Shown piece by piece: positions 45,741-57,389 of a stretch of DNA of 64,000 bases. The translations under genes were made by a program, and so were the position numbers. The first letter of the stretch is position 1, and each line of letters begins with the position of its first letter. The stretch covers positions 45,371,225 to 45,435,224 of the forward strand of contig NC_087066.1 in assembly GCF_963678635.1 (NCBI RefSeq), in the 5' to 3' direction. Source of the stretch: Symsagittifera roscoffensis (lineage: Eukaryota; Xenacoelomorpha; Acoela; Convolutidae). The notes beneath the pieces were generated by a model. The model had not been told where the DNA came from and did no database searches. It was given only the letters and a program-made list of their open reading frames with translations.

Positions 45741-46623
45741 AACCTTGGTTGGTAACCACTATACTTCCAACTGGTTGTTCATAGCACAAAAATGGAGCCT
45801 CGGAGAGCGGAATTGGAGGGACAGGTATGAGAAACGATGTTAAGTTGGCATATATTTAACCATTGTCTCGATGAGTAAAACAACTTGGGGAACGAGTATG
45901 GGAGTGAAATTGATTGAACATGAGGGGTCACAGTCAAAGCTGCCTGCGGCTGAGTTAGAAAGTGTACGTTTAATCCCGCTTCTAATTGAGAAAACCAACT
46001 GGGTTCGCAGCGTAACTTTCTACATCAAACGCATTGGTAGGAGCGTTTAACTGCTAAAACGATGAACAATAGTCAAGGTTTCTGCACTTGGCTGCAGGTA
46101 CGGCGGAATTATAAAACCATTTTGCACGCGCGGTGTCAAGGGTAAAATTTTAGGCGGCAGCGACAGTAATCGACGGAAAGGATGCAATAGCGCGGCAGGT
46201 CGTGATCTTTGAAGCCTTGACGCCTAATGACGCTAGCATTGACGTACTCGAAAGTTGATTCGGATCGACACTCTATTTCGAAAGAGTAGTATTCGCGAAC
46301 GACTCGAATATCGCTGACATTTTTATGGCTTTGTTGAACCAAGTCTCTGTTGACAGACGGCCCATGTCCTTTTTGGAACTTCAAGGCTGCAAAAAATTGA
46401 GACAGGCACCGTTATTTTGAAGCCAATGCAGTTAGAGTAGCGTCGGTTAACGTCACTGTATTCTTCTCTACTAATTTTTCCAGTTTTAGCTGTTGTTTTT
46501 CAAGCTCTGGCGGTCATTCTTGTGGCTACAGACAGTATTTGATTTTATTCTGTCGTTCGATCTTATCCTGACGGAAATTAGCGTTTTTAAGCTCTCAGTT
46601 CTTCTGACTTGGTATAATTGAAG

Positions 46624-46815
46624 CTATTGTGTATCGACTGATTTCACACCAATTTCATGCTGACTTTTACGAGTTGATGTAACTTGCGAACCAAAGTCGG
46701 AGTGCCCAAAGCTTATTTGCGAGCCAAAGTTGGAGTGTCCAAAGCTTATTTCGTTTGGTCCACCGTTTTTGTCGGAGTACGAAAGTGCTTTTGATAGAAC
46801 ATCCTCAAGTGTCAC
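46624..46815 (-). pseudogene. N-terminal BEL gag frame with internal repeat
   Basis: A 63-codon frame contains SFGHSNFGSQI and SFGHSDFGSQV, two copies of a 10-residue unit from a tandem DNA repeat at about 46682-46750. It lies upstream of the gag domain on the same strand and is probably the beginning of gag. Confidence 0.4.
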
Positions 46816-47226
46816 GGTAAATCTTTGAAGCCAATTTTCAGATTCGGAAAGGTTTAATTGATGTTGATCTTCAAGTTTGAAGATTTTTTCAATTTTAGAG
46901 ACGGCATTTTGAAGACAATCCTTGCAATCTGGTTCATTTGTCGATTTCCACTAGGCGATCGCCTTTCTCGGTGGCCTCCTGGATGTATTCAGGGAATAGG
47001 TAGATCTCTTTCTCTAGTTTGCTTCTCGCTATTAAGAAACGATCTGATTTTTTGGTATTATGGTGTGTCAAATAGCTTGCTCCTAGTATCAGAAAACTCT
47101 CTCAAAAAGTTTGCAAAAGTTTTGCTCCAAAACCAAAAGCTTTTTCCTAGTATGAAGATCATGTTAATCTAAACCAGAGGTATAATGAGACATAGCAGGT
47201 TGACTAAAACTATGACAAGGTGAACT

Positions 47227-47617
47227 AAACTAACACTTAAATTTAGTACAGAGGTGACGGAAAACATAGTATGCGGGAACGGTTTGGTACTCTATACGGA
47301 TCGCAACCGAAAAAGGACGGGTTGACTTCATTGACTTGTGTGTCAGGCCTTCCCTGGGAGAACACCAGACTTTAAGAAAAACGTTTCAAACAAGAGAAAT
47401 CAACAACAAAATTGGCGTACGGTTTCGTAATAGGCACGCTTTCCAGGATGAAAATGCAATTAGGAAAACAAACCGAGAGCGATCGGGTTGGGTGAACCCT
47501 TTTGAACGTCAGACAACCCCTGAGAGATCTCTCGAGTTAAAAAAAATCCACTCAAACAAATTCACTCAAAAAGAAAAACGGAGGGCGGAGGCAATTATTT
47601 TGGATCTTACAACATAA
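47227..47617 (+). other. Possible exon, basic polypeptide
   Basis: From the AG at 47269 a frame stays open for about 116 codons to 47617. It is rich in Arg, Lys, Glu and Thr and has no ATG near its start. A second frame starting at an AG at 47246 is also open for about 28 codons. Two open frames make either one uncertain. No family is recognised. Confidence 0.25.
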
Positions 47618-47619
47618 AA

Positions 47620-49103
47620 ACCCTAAATGTTGGTGTTTCAATGTTGGTGTTCCATTTAGCTTTTTTTCCTAGATTTTAAAGCTTATGTTCAAATTAACTT
47701 AAAACTGATTTAGGAACTAGGGTCTGGTTAGGTTGGGTTTATTTTGTGCTCAAATTTCATTATACAAAAGTTAACTGCAATAAAATGGGAAAAATTATAT
47801 CAACTTTTGCAGTTTGCTGTTTTTGTAACATTGGAAATTTTTTTTATCGATGTCCTTAACAGTCTCTGCTCTGACTTTATTGACCGTCATTTACTTACTA
47901 AGAAGTGTCAGTTACGTCCTCCTTTAGACGATTGTACACATAGAAGACATTTAACCCTGGTGTGGGTATCCTTCCGAACGAAAAAGAAAAAAAGCTGATT
48001 TTGTCATCATTATTACTGAGGTGGGTTTGCCACCTTTGCGTGCGCCCCCTGGGGCACAACTGATAGTTTCGTGAGTCATTCTGGCGGCTTTTTTCCACAC
48101 TTGCGAACTCCACAAGAAACTTCTTTCTCGCACTGCCAATGGTTTCAAAATTTTTTCAAGCTGACAAATTAGGCCGTGGAAAGCATTTTTGATTTTTTAA
48201 CTTAATCTTACAGAACCCTAAATACAAAATAAAATTGGTGCTTACTCTTGTTTGATAAAAAAAAGTGTTTTTAAAAAAGAATGAGATTTGGTGCGACTTA
48301 ATTAGATATACTTTTTGAGACGCTTTTCAAAAAAAATGGCGTTATCAGAATCAACAATATCCTTTTTTCGTATCAATGAAAAAATTAGCCACTCAGCTGC
48401 ATGTGTTCATATTCCCTGTTCACCTCACTCCACTTTCTATAGCTTTCAAAAAATCTGTGGAAGACTGTTTGACCTATTTTTTTGGATTGATCTTTTGCTT
48501 TCTCACTTTACCCGGCCAAATTAGAAACTTTGAGTTCAATTAAAGAGCAAGCTGCGTAAAGCTCCCCTGCATGAGAAGTCTAACTCTATTTTCAAAAGAA
48601 ATAATTTATGAACCCCAAAGAAGCAATGTTTTGAAATTTTAAGTTTTTTGCCTTATCTCAAAAACATACCTCCTTAACCTAGGCATAAGGCTTCAATCGA
48701 AAACACTAATTGACGGAAACCTTTTTGCATAAGTGATTACGCCTTTTTGTTTTAGAAATGAAATTTATGGCTTAAAAAAATTTGAGCTTTGTGACCGTTT
48801 TTCGGAATAATTTTGACATTTCCCGAAAATTACCTAGCCAAAACTAATATCAAGCCTTAAATCGAAACATTAATTTTAACGAAGCATCTTTGCAAATGTT
48901 GCTACGTCCTAATTTTTTAGAATAAAAGTTAAGTTCTTCGGAAGTCGATTGATAAAACGCTCCAAATTAAATCCTTGCCACGCTTCCAACAATACAACTG
49001 TAAGAGAAGAAACATTCGAATAGCCTCAAACTCCGTTGCATGTTTCAAAACTGTAGCCGGAACATACTCATTTTCATGCACGGGCTTAAAAAATTAACAA
49101 GAC
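47620..49103. other. No gene recognised
   Basis: Mixed AT-rich sequence. CCGAACGAAAAAG occurs at about 47972 and recurs at 56540 and 57153. No coding frame is supportable. Confidence 0.4.
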
Positions 49104-49259
49104 CTCGTTGCGCCATGAAGTTTGCAAAAAAAATTAATTTAGTAAACTTATTGCGATTAGTCACTTATTTATAATTTCTGTAAGAAAGTAATAGTAAGTG
49201 ACTAATTGCAATAAGTTAACTAAATTGTTTTTTTTTTGCAAATTTCATGGCCCAACGAG
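49104..49259. mobile_element. Short fold-back MITE
   Basis: CTCGTTGCGCCATGAA at the left and TTCATGGCCCAACGAG at the right bound inverted arms of about 65 nt with a small loop. The whole element folds into one hairpin. Confidence 0.7.
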
Positions 49260-51060
49260 CTCTTTCCTGAAATGAAATGTTAAAACTCAGTGTTTTTGAT
49301 TAGCTTCATGAGTCAATATTTCAATTTTTGTAACATTCAAAAAATGTGACAAGATTGTTGCAGGTATAATTTGGCAAGTGAAAGTCATAACATGTCTGCG
49401 CACATGCACTTCATACAAGAATTAAGCTAAAGTTTTCGCAATTTTCCCATTGGAAGGCAAAGTCAAACAAAACTGAACTTTACGGAAAGTTTCAAGTGGT
49501 TTCTGATCCGTTATTCAGATCACAAGCCAGTTAATTTAAGCAGATTACCACATTTACGTCTCTCAATTGGCTTTGAAAGCCAATCAAAAATTTTCAAAAA
49601 CTGCTTTGTTCAGTGAGCACTTGAAGGTACTACTGCTCAATCTATGAATAGCTTGGTCGACTAATGTCAACTCAAGGTAGTCAGCTACACAATTTACAAT
49701 TAAAACTTTTTTTGCATTGAGTTAAACCAGTTAAAAGCTTTGGTGATGTAACATTTCTTTCTACGGATGAGCTGAAGCACAGAGGCGGTGAAGAGTTTTG
49801 CACCATTTGCAATACAACACAAACGTAGCATTGCAAACTAGCGGATGGAAAATCAGACGAAAACCATGTTTCAAACTGATAGCGCTTGATAATTGCAGGC
49901 GTATGAATGGCACATCTAATAATTTTGTTTTTAATTAACAAACTGATTGGCCATAACTTGAATTTTTTCCAAAAAATTTTGAAAACAAAGCAAGAAATCT
50001 CGAAAAAGTTTGCAATTTAATTATCACACAGATGGGTATTACGAAGAGCGTTAGAAGAAAAAAAATTCAAGCACTAGTCCAAAAAAAATGAACAATTCGA
50101 GCCTAAAAACACTAATTCTCGATCTCCAAGCCTTGGTCGCTGCAAGCATGAGTAATAACTCTTTATCAGAAGCGCTGAATGATTGATTGATTTTGATTTA
50201 TTTAAAAGCAGGTTGAAATGCCTGTAAATTTTTCTGATGCAAATTTTGTCGACGAAGTTTTTTATGGGGAATTAAAGACTAGTTTCCACTTGCAACGGAT
50301 AAACTGACAATGAAAGTGCCTACTACTGTTAAAAACAGAGATATTTGTGCGTCTAGTACCTTTTCTAACAATTTTAGTTTTCTGCCTGAATATTTAAAAA
50401 AATACCCGAAAGGTTTAAAATGTTTCTGTCCTCAAAAATTTTTAACCTGTTTTTTTAACACAAACCCCTCACTCAAACTTCATTACAAAATAGGCTGGCT
50501 TTTTTTCGACAAAACAGAACAAAGAAGTACAGAGTAGCAAACGAACAGGCTCAAACGTCAAATTGTGCACTGGTTAAGCGCTTAATTCGGAGTTTGTAGG
50601 TCTCTCTTATCCAGAGACAATTCATTAAACAATGTTAAAATTTTGTCGGAACGATCAAAGATATGAAAGAACAAAAGAAGAGCAAAGAGAGCGTCCTTGT
50701 TGGGGAATCCGCATAAAATTCACAAAATACACAGTTTGGCCCAACGAAGCAATTAAAAAAATCGAAAATTATATGACCATAAACAATTTAGGAAAAAAAA
50801 CAATTTTTGTCCTACTATCAACTCTATTATCACGGAGTTATATAATTATTCGTTAATTGGCGTTAAATAAATTTTTCATCTAAGTGCTCCTCAGAAGACC
50901 CAAATGGAGTCATTTTGTAAATTTTTTATTTAAAGTTGCAAATTGTAGCTGCTAAGCAATTGAAACTTTATTTATTTTTTTGAACAACGCTTCACAACTA
51001 GCATCGCAAAACTAATTTCGCTTAGTAAACTATCAATTTTTGTAGGAAAAAAATATCAAA
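49260..51060. other. No gene recognised
   Basis: AT-rich sequence. Frames at 50310 and 50632 have no motif or splice support. Confidence 0.4.
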
Positions 51061-51106
51061 AACGGCGAAATAGTCGTGGCGAAAGCCCTTGGTAAACTTT
51101 TTAGGG

Positions 51107-51166
51107 CTGGGGAAGCATGCGGACACCTTCAAAGGCCTGGGGAATCATGCGGACAACTTCAAAGGC
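51107..51166 (+). repeat. 30-bp tandem repeat in an open frame
   Basis: Two units starting TGGGGAAGCATGCGGACA are repeated with three differences. They lie in a frame open from about 51076 to 51417 that has only a GTG at its start and no recognised domain, so its coding status is doubtful. Confidence 0.5.
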
Positions 51167-51968
51167 CAAAACAAGAAACCTATGAACAGGGACTGTTTTT
51201 TAATGGGTCAGTGGTAAATAGTTGGCGCCCAGTCCAAACATTCTGGTCACAACTAGGAAAAATATGGAATTCATCCGGCCCAATTCCTTATTACGCATCA
51301 AAGTATCAAAGAGTGTTCAGACCAGCAATATTTAGAAAAAAACTAAGAAACATCAAAAGAAAATCAAAACAACTCATTTTAGAAAAAAGTTTTTTTCTAA
51401 AATTGTTGATTTTTTGAATAAAAAGGCGATTGAGTTAACTGCAGGTTGAATAATAGCTGGAGCTGAAATTATTCACAAAATTATAGGTTAATTAGATTGA
51501 GTGCTATTGAAGTTAAAATTTTAGGTCAACAAACTTCATAAAACCAAAAGTCAGACCCCTTTTTCTTAAAAAAAATTTTAAAATCCAAATCACTGAAGGA
51601 AGGGGCTTTAATGTGACGCCACACTTGACCCCCTAACAGCTTTTTTTGAGGTATTAGGATTTTAAAAAATACCCTAGACCATAAGTGGTTTCTCTCGTCC
51701 TTGTTAAAATGTTTGGATGACTCTGACATGCGTTGAGAATCTTTTTTTTTGTGAAAAAGAGAAGCCTAAAACGCTTTTTACCATGAAAATTAAAATTTGT
51801 TGCCATGTAGTTGTTATCCATTTATTTTTTCCATTTTTTGAAGAAAGTGGGGATTATATCTGTTCGGGTTTTATTCAGATTGATTTCACAAAGCACTTGC
51901 TCCCTCGGGAGATCGATCCCTCATTCTGCATAGGCTCATCCGAGAAAACTATTCGAAACTAATTCAAG

Positions 51969-52013
51969 GGGAGTCAAAACATTCGGGGCTGTGCCTTGAT
52001 ACGAGCAGTCTTG
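51969..52013 (+). mobile_element. HINE-like element, 3'-end fragment E
   Basis: Only the end remains: AACATTCGGGGCTGTGCCTTG followed by GAGCAGTCTTG. Confidence 0.5.
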
Positions 52014-52520
52014 TTTCTTTATTCATACAGTCTGTATGAAGGATTTTCAAATAAGGAACGTGTATCCGGTTTGAAAAATTTGTGTATACAAAAACAAGCT
52101 ACCCGATAGTCGCAATAACGTTGAAACGCTACAAAGTGCATGTAATTTGTCTTACTGCTTTGAAATTTAAATTCGTAATTTCATATTTATAATGAGAAAA
52201 CAAGGCTGGCAGCTCTGTTTTTGAAAAACTATGCGAAAGTCTTGATATATTTCCAGTGTTAGTTCAGAAGTGGTGCGCCATTGGAAAACATAGGTAGTTG
52301 GTAAAGTGTCAACGAAGTCAAGACGGAAAAGAAACGCTCGACTTTCTTTTGAAAAGTTTTCATATTCTGAATTCCTAAAAAAAATTATCAGTTTAAATTC
52401 ATTAAACAAACTAAATATCCAGCATCTGTTATGATTATTTTTTGACAAATATTGTATTTTGTATTGTAGTTCTCCCCAATAATTTATAGCCATCAGTAAA
52501 TAAATTAGATTTAAAAAAAA

Positions 52521-53055
52521 CAAGACTGCTCGTATCAGGGCGAAGCCCTGAATGTTCCGACTGCCTTTTAAGGTTTATGGAGCAGTAATAACATTAAAAA
52601 ATTAAATGTAAGAAAAAATAAAATGAAAAATTTTTTTTTCTAAAATTTGAAATTTTTAATGAAAATCATCACCCCACACGCCATGCAAAGTACAAAGTAC
52701 AAATTTTGCTCCTTGTAACAAACCAATTATGGCGAATAAGCGTCTTTTGACCAATTTGGAACGATTTCTGAGACGGATTAACTCTCCGCTTACGCGTTAA
52801 TAGCGCGAAATGTATCGCGCGTTAATTGTCCCAAATTAGCCAAAATGGCAATCTTTAAAGCCCCATAACTTTACAAAAAAAGATCATAGGTAAAATATCT
52901 TTTCAAATTTGAGCTCAGGACAACAATACTTTTTGAATGATATAAAAAAATTCCGTCAAAAATGGCTAGTTAAAAAGTCGAAATTTGTCTGAAGAAAAAA
53001 AAAACCCACCCCGAGCACAAATATTCCGTTACTTTCGTATCGAAAGTCGGAACAA
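52521..53055 (-). mobile_element. HINE-like element, full copy F
   Basis: Full length in the minus orientation. It has the GTTCCGACTTTCGATACG start, the GTCGGAAC subterminal repeat, a perfect CAGGGCTTCGCCCTG hairpin and the CAGTCTTG end. It is flanked by T at both ends, as for insertion into TT. Confidence 0.75.
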
Positions 53056-53149
53056 TAAAGATGCAGTGAAATAATGAAATGAGCATCTTTATTTATTCAG
53101 ATAAAAATTTGTAGCTCTACGCAACGCTTAGTTCATTACAAACAAAATG

Positions 53150-53335
53150 AGGTAGGACCGATGTGGTTAACTGATAGAGTAATTTCGGATAGGGTACACC
53201 GTCTGCTCGTCACGCTATCTTATTTTCGGCCGGATAGATTCGTGCAACTTCTTAGTCTAATACCGATCCTAATCTTACTCTTATACTTACTAGTCTCAGG
53301 GTGTTTTACTAGTCTCTGCTAGGCTCAATAGATTT
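53150..53335 (-). repeat. Interspersed repeat R, inverted copy
   Basis: Reverse complement of 54265-54430. It shares blocks such as AAGTTGCACGAATCTATCCGG and AGTAAGATTAGGA. A 45-bp tandem duplication (GCTAGGCTCAATAGAT units) follows at 53318-53400. Confidence 0.65.
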
Positions 53336-54142
53336 AGGGTATACTGGTTTATTGCTGCTAGGCTCAATAGATCTAGGGTATACTGGTTTTTTGCGGCTGC
53401 TGAAGTTCTCTTGGATAGGCAACTAATTTCTAAGTTAAATTCAAATCTCTCTGTTGCTGAAATTACAAGTAATTCCAGCACTTACAAATAAGTGGGTTGT
53501 TAGTTGGATGGATTATGATTGGTTAATATTAAATATTTTACAGTGGTAAAACATTCAATTTATCCAATTATAAAATGTAGTTTAGATCATGTTCCAAAAA
53601 CATGGATCTAATTTTGCATGAATGTGTTTTGAATGAAATCACAACGATTGTTTCAAGTTCAAAGAACAAATCTGTAACGAAGAGACTATATATTTTTGCT
53701 ACTAGTCTGGGGCAGGGGGCGGGGCTATAGTGGGAAGAACCCAAAAATTGGATCGGTAGAAGATTGTAGAATATTTATATTGCTCATTCTCGTTCTTCGA
53801 ATTAACTTCTTTCTTTTTATTGGAAAATTTAGGTTTTCTCTTACTTTTTTAAAAGGTAAATTTGAACTTATTTTAAGAAGAAAAATCAAAGAGCAAAAAT
53901 GGGTTTGAAAAACATTTACGATTTTTCACTGAAAAAAAAGAACACGACATATTTGACTTCACTTTTATTGAAGCTTATAAATTAAAACTATCGAGCGATA
54001 AAATCTAATGCATCACGTTATTCTCACTAAAAGGACCAGCGTCAAAAAAAGACAGATACTCGCAGAGGAAGCAGGAACTGGTTTAAAACAATTTTTTATT
54101 TTATGTTTTGGTATTTCTCCTTGTAAAAAATTAATAAGAAAC

Positions 54143-54440
54143 CAATCATGTTCCATTACTAAAACTTATGATAATTTGTACAGCTGAAACTACTCAGTTT
54201 CAGCCAGAGAAAGAATATTTCAACTTACGAAGCAGGTGCCTCTATCTTTCCTCTAACCTCGCAAGAATACCAGTATATACTAAATCTATCGAGACTAGGA
54301 AATAAAAAAGTAAGATTAGGAATGGTATACGACTCAGAAGTTGCACGAATCTATCCGGTCGAAAATAAGACGTGACGAACAGACGGCGTACCTTATACGA
54401 AAATACTCTATGAGAAGACCACCCTGGATCTTAACTAAAA
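54143..54440 (+). repeat. Interspersed repeat R, direct copy 1
   Basis: It shares blocks with 55452-55760 in the same orientation, such as CCATTACTAAAACT, GCTGAAACTA, CGAACAGACGG and GAGAAG(A/G)CCAC. Boundaries are approximate. Confidence 0.6.
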
Positions 54441-55451
54441 TTTTAAATCAAACTTATGGGATCTGATGTGGTTTCTTTGAACCCACTCATCTGCCAAAGG
54501 GTGACGGCAACGACTTTATTCAAAAGGAAAACTTTTCTGGAAGAAATGCGCTGTATACAAAGTTTATCAACCCTGGATACAAAATTTTTTTTTGCAAAAT
54601 GGCCTTGTTTATACGGATGAAGAAAATTGGTTCCGACAAAAAGAAGAGGTTACAAATAAGTGAGGACTCTACTCAAAGATAAATTCACAAGTATACCCCA
54701 ACTGGTCTAAGCCATCAGCCGTTTGATGGACATCTTATCTTGAGCACGTGCTTAGAAACCGACTCATTGAATTTTTTTTACCAGGAGTGGCTCTAAGGTG
54801 AGCAACTCTTTGAAAGAACCAAACTAAAAAAACGCTTTTAGGAAAAAAATAAAAAAAGATCATAACTCAAATTTTATCACCAAAAGTGCATGTATATGTA
54901 ATGTAAAAATTTCACAGAGCAATAGAAACGAGCAGCAAAACGGATATGAAAACTCGACGACACTCCGACCATGAAAGGGCAAATCTATTGGTTTTGAAAA
55001 CCGCAGTCACCATCCTTGCAGGATATAAAAAAATGGAGCCAATATAGCAGCAAAGGTATCCATTGAACAAGAACAATAGCCAACTCGGTATAGAAGCCAA
55101 AATTACGGATCCTTCTCACCTGACGCTTCACTCAGAGAAGTCAAACCTCATCTGACTACCCGATCAATACGAACGAATAGTTGAGAATGTACGTAGTCTC
55201 GCATTAACTTACAAAATCAACCTTCATTGGCCCAATATAAGCAACTTCAGTACGATTTCTCTGATTCACAGCAATCTCTCAATCTCAATTGATCTCAACA
55301 AAAATTTCTTTACTGACACAATCAATCAAAGCATTCTCCTCAATGAATCTATAGGACTCTCCATCCATACTTCACAAGAAAATTTTGCTTAAAAAAATTC
55401 CCAAACACTGAATGAGGGGAACAAAGAGGTTATGACTTAAAAATATTTAGA

Positions 55452-55760
55452 ACCACCCAATCATTATCCATTACTAAAACTAACAATAAATTGTCAAGCT
55501 GAAACTATTCGTAGCCATTCTCAGTCAAAGAATTAATAATAAAGATTGAAATCAGTTACTTTCTTCTCTCTTCCAACTTCGCGATAAACCAATTTATAAG
55601 AAATATAAGATATAAGAGTAAGTTTAGGACTGGTATTAGACTAAGAAATGTACGCACCTATTCGGACGAAAACAGATAGTGTTCACCCTCAAACCCGAAC
55701 AGACGGTTCACGCTTATCCAAAACTACTCCGTGAGAAGGCCACTCCGGACCTAAACTCAA
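55452..55760 (+). repeat. Interspersed repeat R, direct copy 2
   Basis: Partner of 54143-54440, more diverged. Confidence 0.6.
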
Positions 55761-55889
55761 AGCCTTTTTTGGAAAAATGTTTATTTTTGAGCTAGCGTTT
55801 TTTTACCCATTCCGCACTTTTTCTAACCGTAGAGAGTACTTTGCATAAAAATGTTTACTTGAAAGTCTCATATGAAAACATATTTTTCA

Positions 55890-56296
55890 CAGGTAGGGCC
55901 AGATCTAGGAGGTTTTTCTCGACTGGTGGGGGGCGGATTTTTTGAAAAAATTTGAAAATTTTGTCAACTTTTTTTGAGCGACCAATTTGATTTTCTGAGC
56001 TCTCAAAAAATTTCTATGAAGAACTCATTTTGAGCAAATACTCTGCAACCCTATCAAATTTTTGGAAACGGACACACGCGTTTTTAACACTTTTTGAAAA
56101 GTTTTGACACCAAAGTTGTGTTTTTTGTCGCGCGCTTTCCTCTCAAAGTTAGTGTATATTGGCACCAAAGGCGCATTCAGAAAAATTTTAGGGTTAGTCA
56201 GCTATAATTGGATAATACCAAAGGGGCGACCTTTTGGGTCGGCAGTGTGGGTCGAATTCCTGAGGAAAGGAGGCTTCCCCTCTAAAACCGCGCCTG
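55890..56296. mobile_element. hAT-type MITE, fifth copy
   Basis: Begins CAGGTAGGGCCAGATCTAGG and ends AACCGCGCCTG. The interior matches the 23.1- and 61.3-kb copies. No target duplication remains. Confidence 0.55.
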
Positions 56297-56429
56297 AATA
56301 AGGGTAACTATGCTCAAAGCATTTTAAAAAACTATTCAAATAATTTTTAATTTGGACCTGTATTGAATTTGATTTGAAATTACATTTAACCACCATTCAG
56401 TTGATTTTTAATAATACTGTTCGTACTCG

Positions 56430-56681
56430 AGAAACGACGACGAACTCTGTCGACGACTTCATTGACCAATCAAATCTCTGCTTTAGTCCATGTCAGTCGG
56501 CTCTGCTATCAGAGGAGCAGTGTATTCCGAATGTCGGATTCCGAACGAAAAAGCTGGAGCCGCTTTCCTTGTTGCAGTCACCTAAAAATTTCATAAAAGT
56601 AACACTTCGGGAAAAAATTGAGAGAATTAAATTTGCCCTTTCTTTTTCTTTTACAGCTGCAAAAAAAAATTTTTGCAGGTA
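56430..56681 (+). other. Possible plus-strand first exon or promoter region
   Basis: A relatively GC-rich stretch ends at TTTTTGCAG|GTAAGAAT, an excellent splice donor at 56681. A frame is open across it but lacks a convincing start or domain. A 55-bp segment here (56515-56570) is partly repeated at 57130-57185. Confidence 0.3.
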
Positions 56682-57389
56682 AGAATATGTTCATTTATTT
56701 GTAAATATATTTGCTCAAAGTTGAAAATATTGAACAAATTCAACCAAAGCAAAACGCTCTGGACTGTTGGCAGAAAAAGAAGAACCAACAACTAAGTTAA
56801 CAGGCGATAAGTTTTAGTGATTGAAGGTTGTGATTTAGAGAAAGAAAAATTTAAATTTTATAAATTTGAGAGAGAGAATAGATTTTCCGATACCGTCATT
56901 GCTTTTTTGTCCCCAAAACTCGTGTAATAAAAATAAACTCATTCGAAAACTTTTTAATGAAATATTTCTTTGTTTTTGACGTTGTTCAGACTTTTTCTTC
57001 GTGAGTTTTTCTGGTAAGATGCACCCCATCCATATCTTAACTCTGGGTTGACTTTTTAATGGGAGTTAATTTTGACGATAATTTCAGTCGCAGAAGTTAT
57101 CCAGCTGAGCTTGCACTGGAACTCCCGCCCATTCCGAGTGTTTAATGCCGAACGAAAAAGCGGGCGCCATTCGCTTATTCGACAACACCTGTTCATTAAA
57201 CAACATTATTTTACTCATAACTCATAGCAATAATTATTGCCATCCACCAAGCAGGAAATCATAGACATATGACATACGAGTTAGTAAAAAAAATTTAACG
57301 GAAAACTGCCTTCGACCACCAGATAAAAACCGAATGATTTTTTGGTACATATTCTTGGAGTTAATTTCATTGAGGTATCATTTCTGACC

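Larger units (their letters stand above)
42770..46850 (-). mobile_element. Decayed BEL/Pao retrotransposon
   Basis: On the minus strand, BEL/Pao landmarks appear in order: gag with a DUF1759-like domain (45740-45180), an A17-type protease region with MILAQDCFQAIEPF and APFAVHFP (44480-44340), reverse transcriptase pieces (44042-43740), the conserved block ARVALIKFFSMPKLDLNAS (about 43135) and NPANTGSRGIAADAF (about 42870-42830). Frames are interrupted throughout and integrase is not seen, so the copy is truncated and inactive. LTRs were not identified. Confidence 0.75.
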
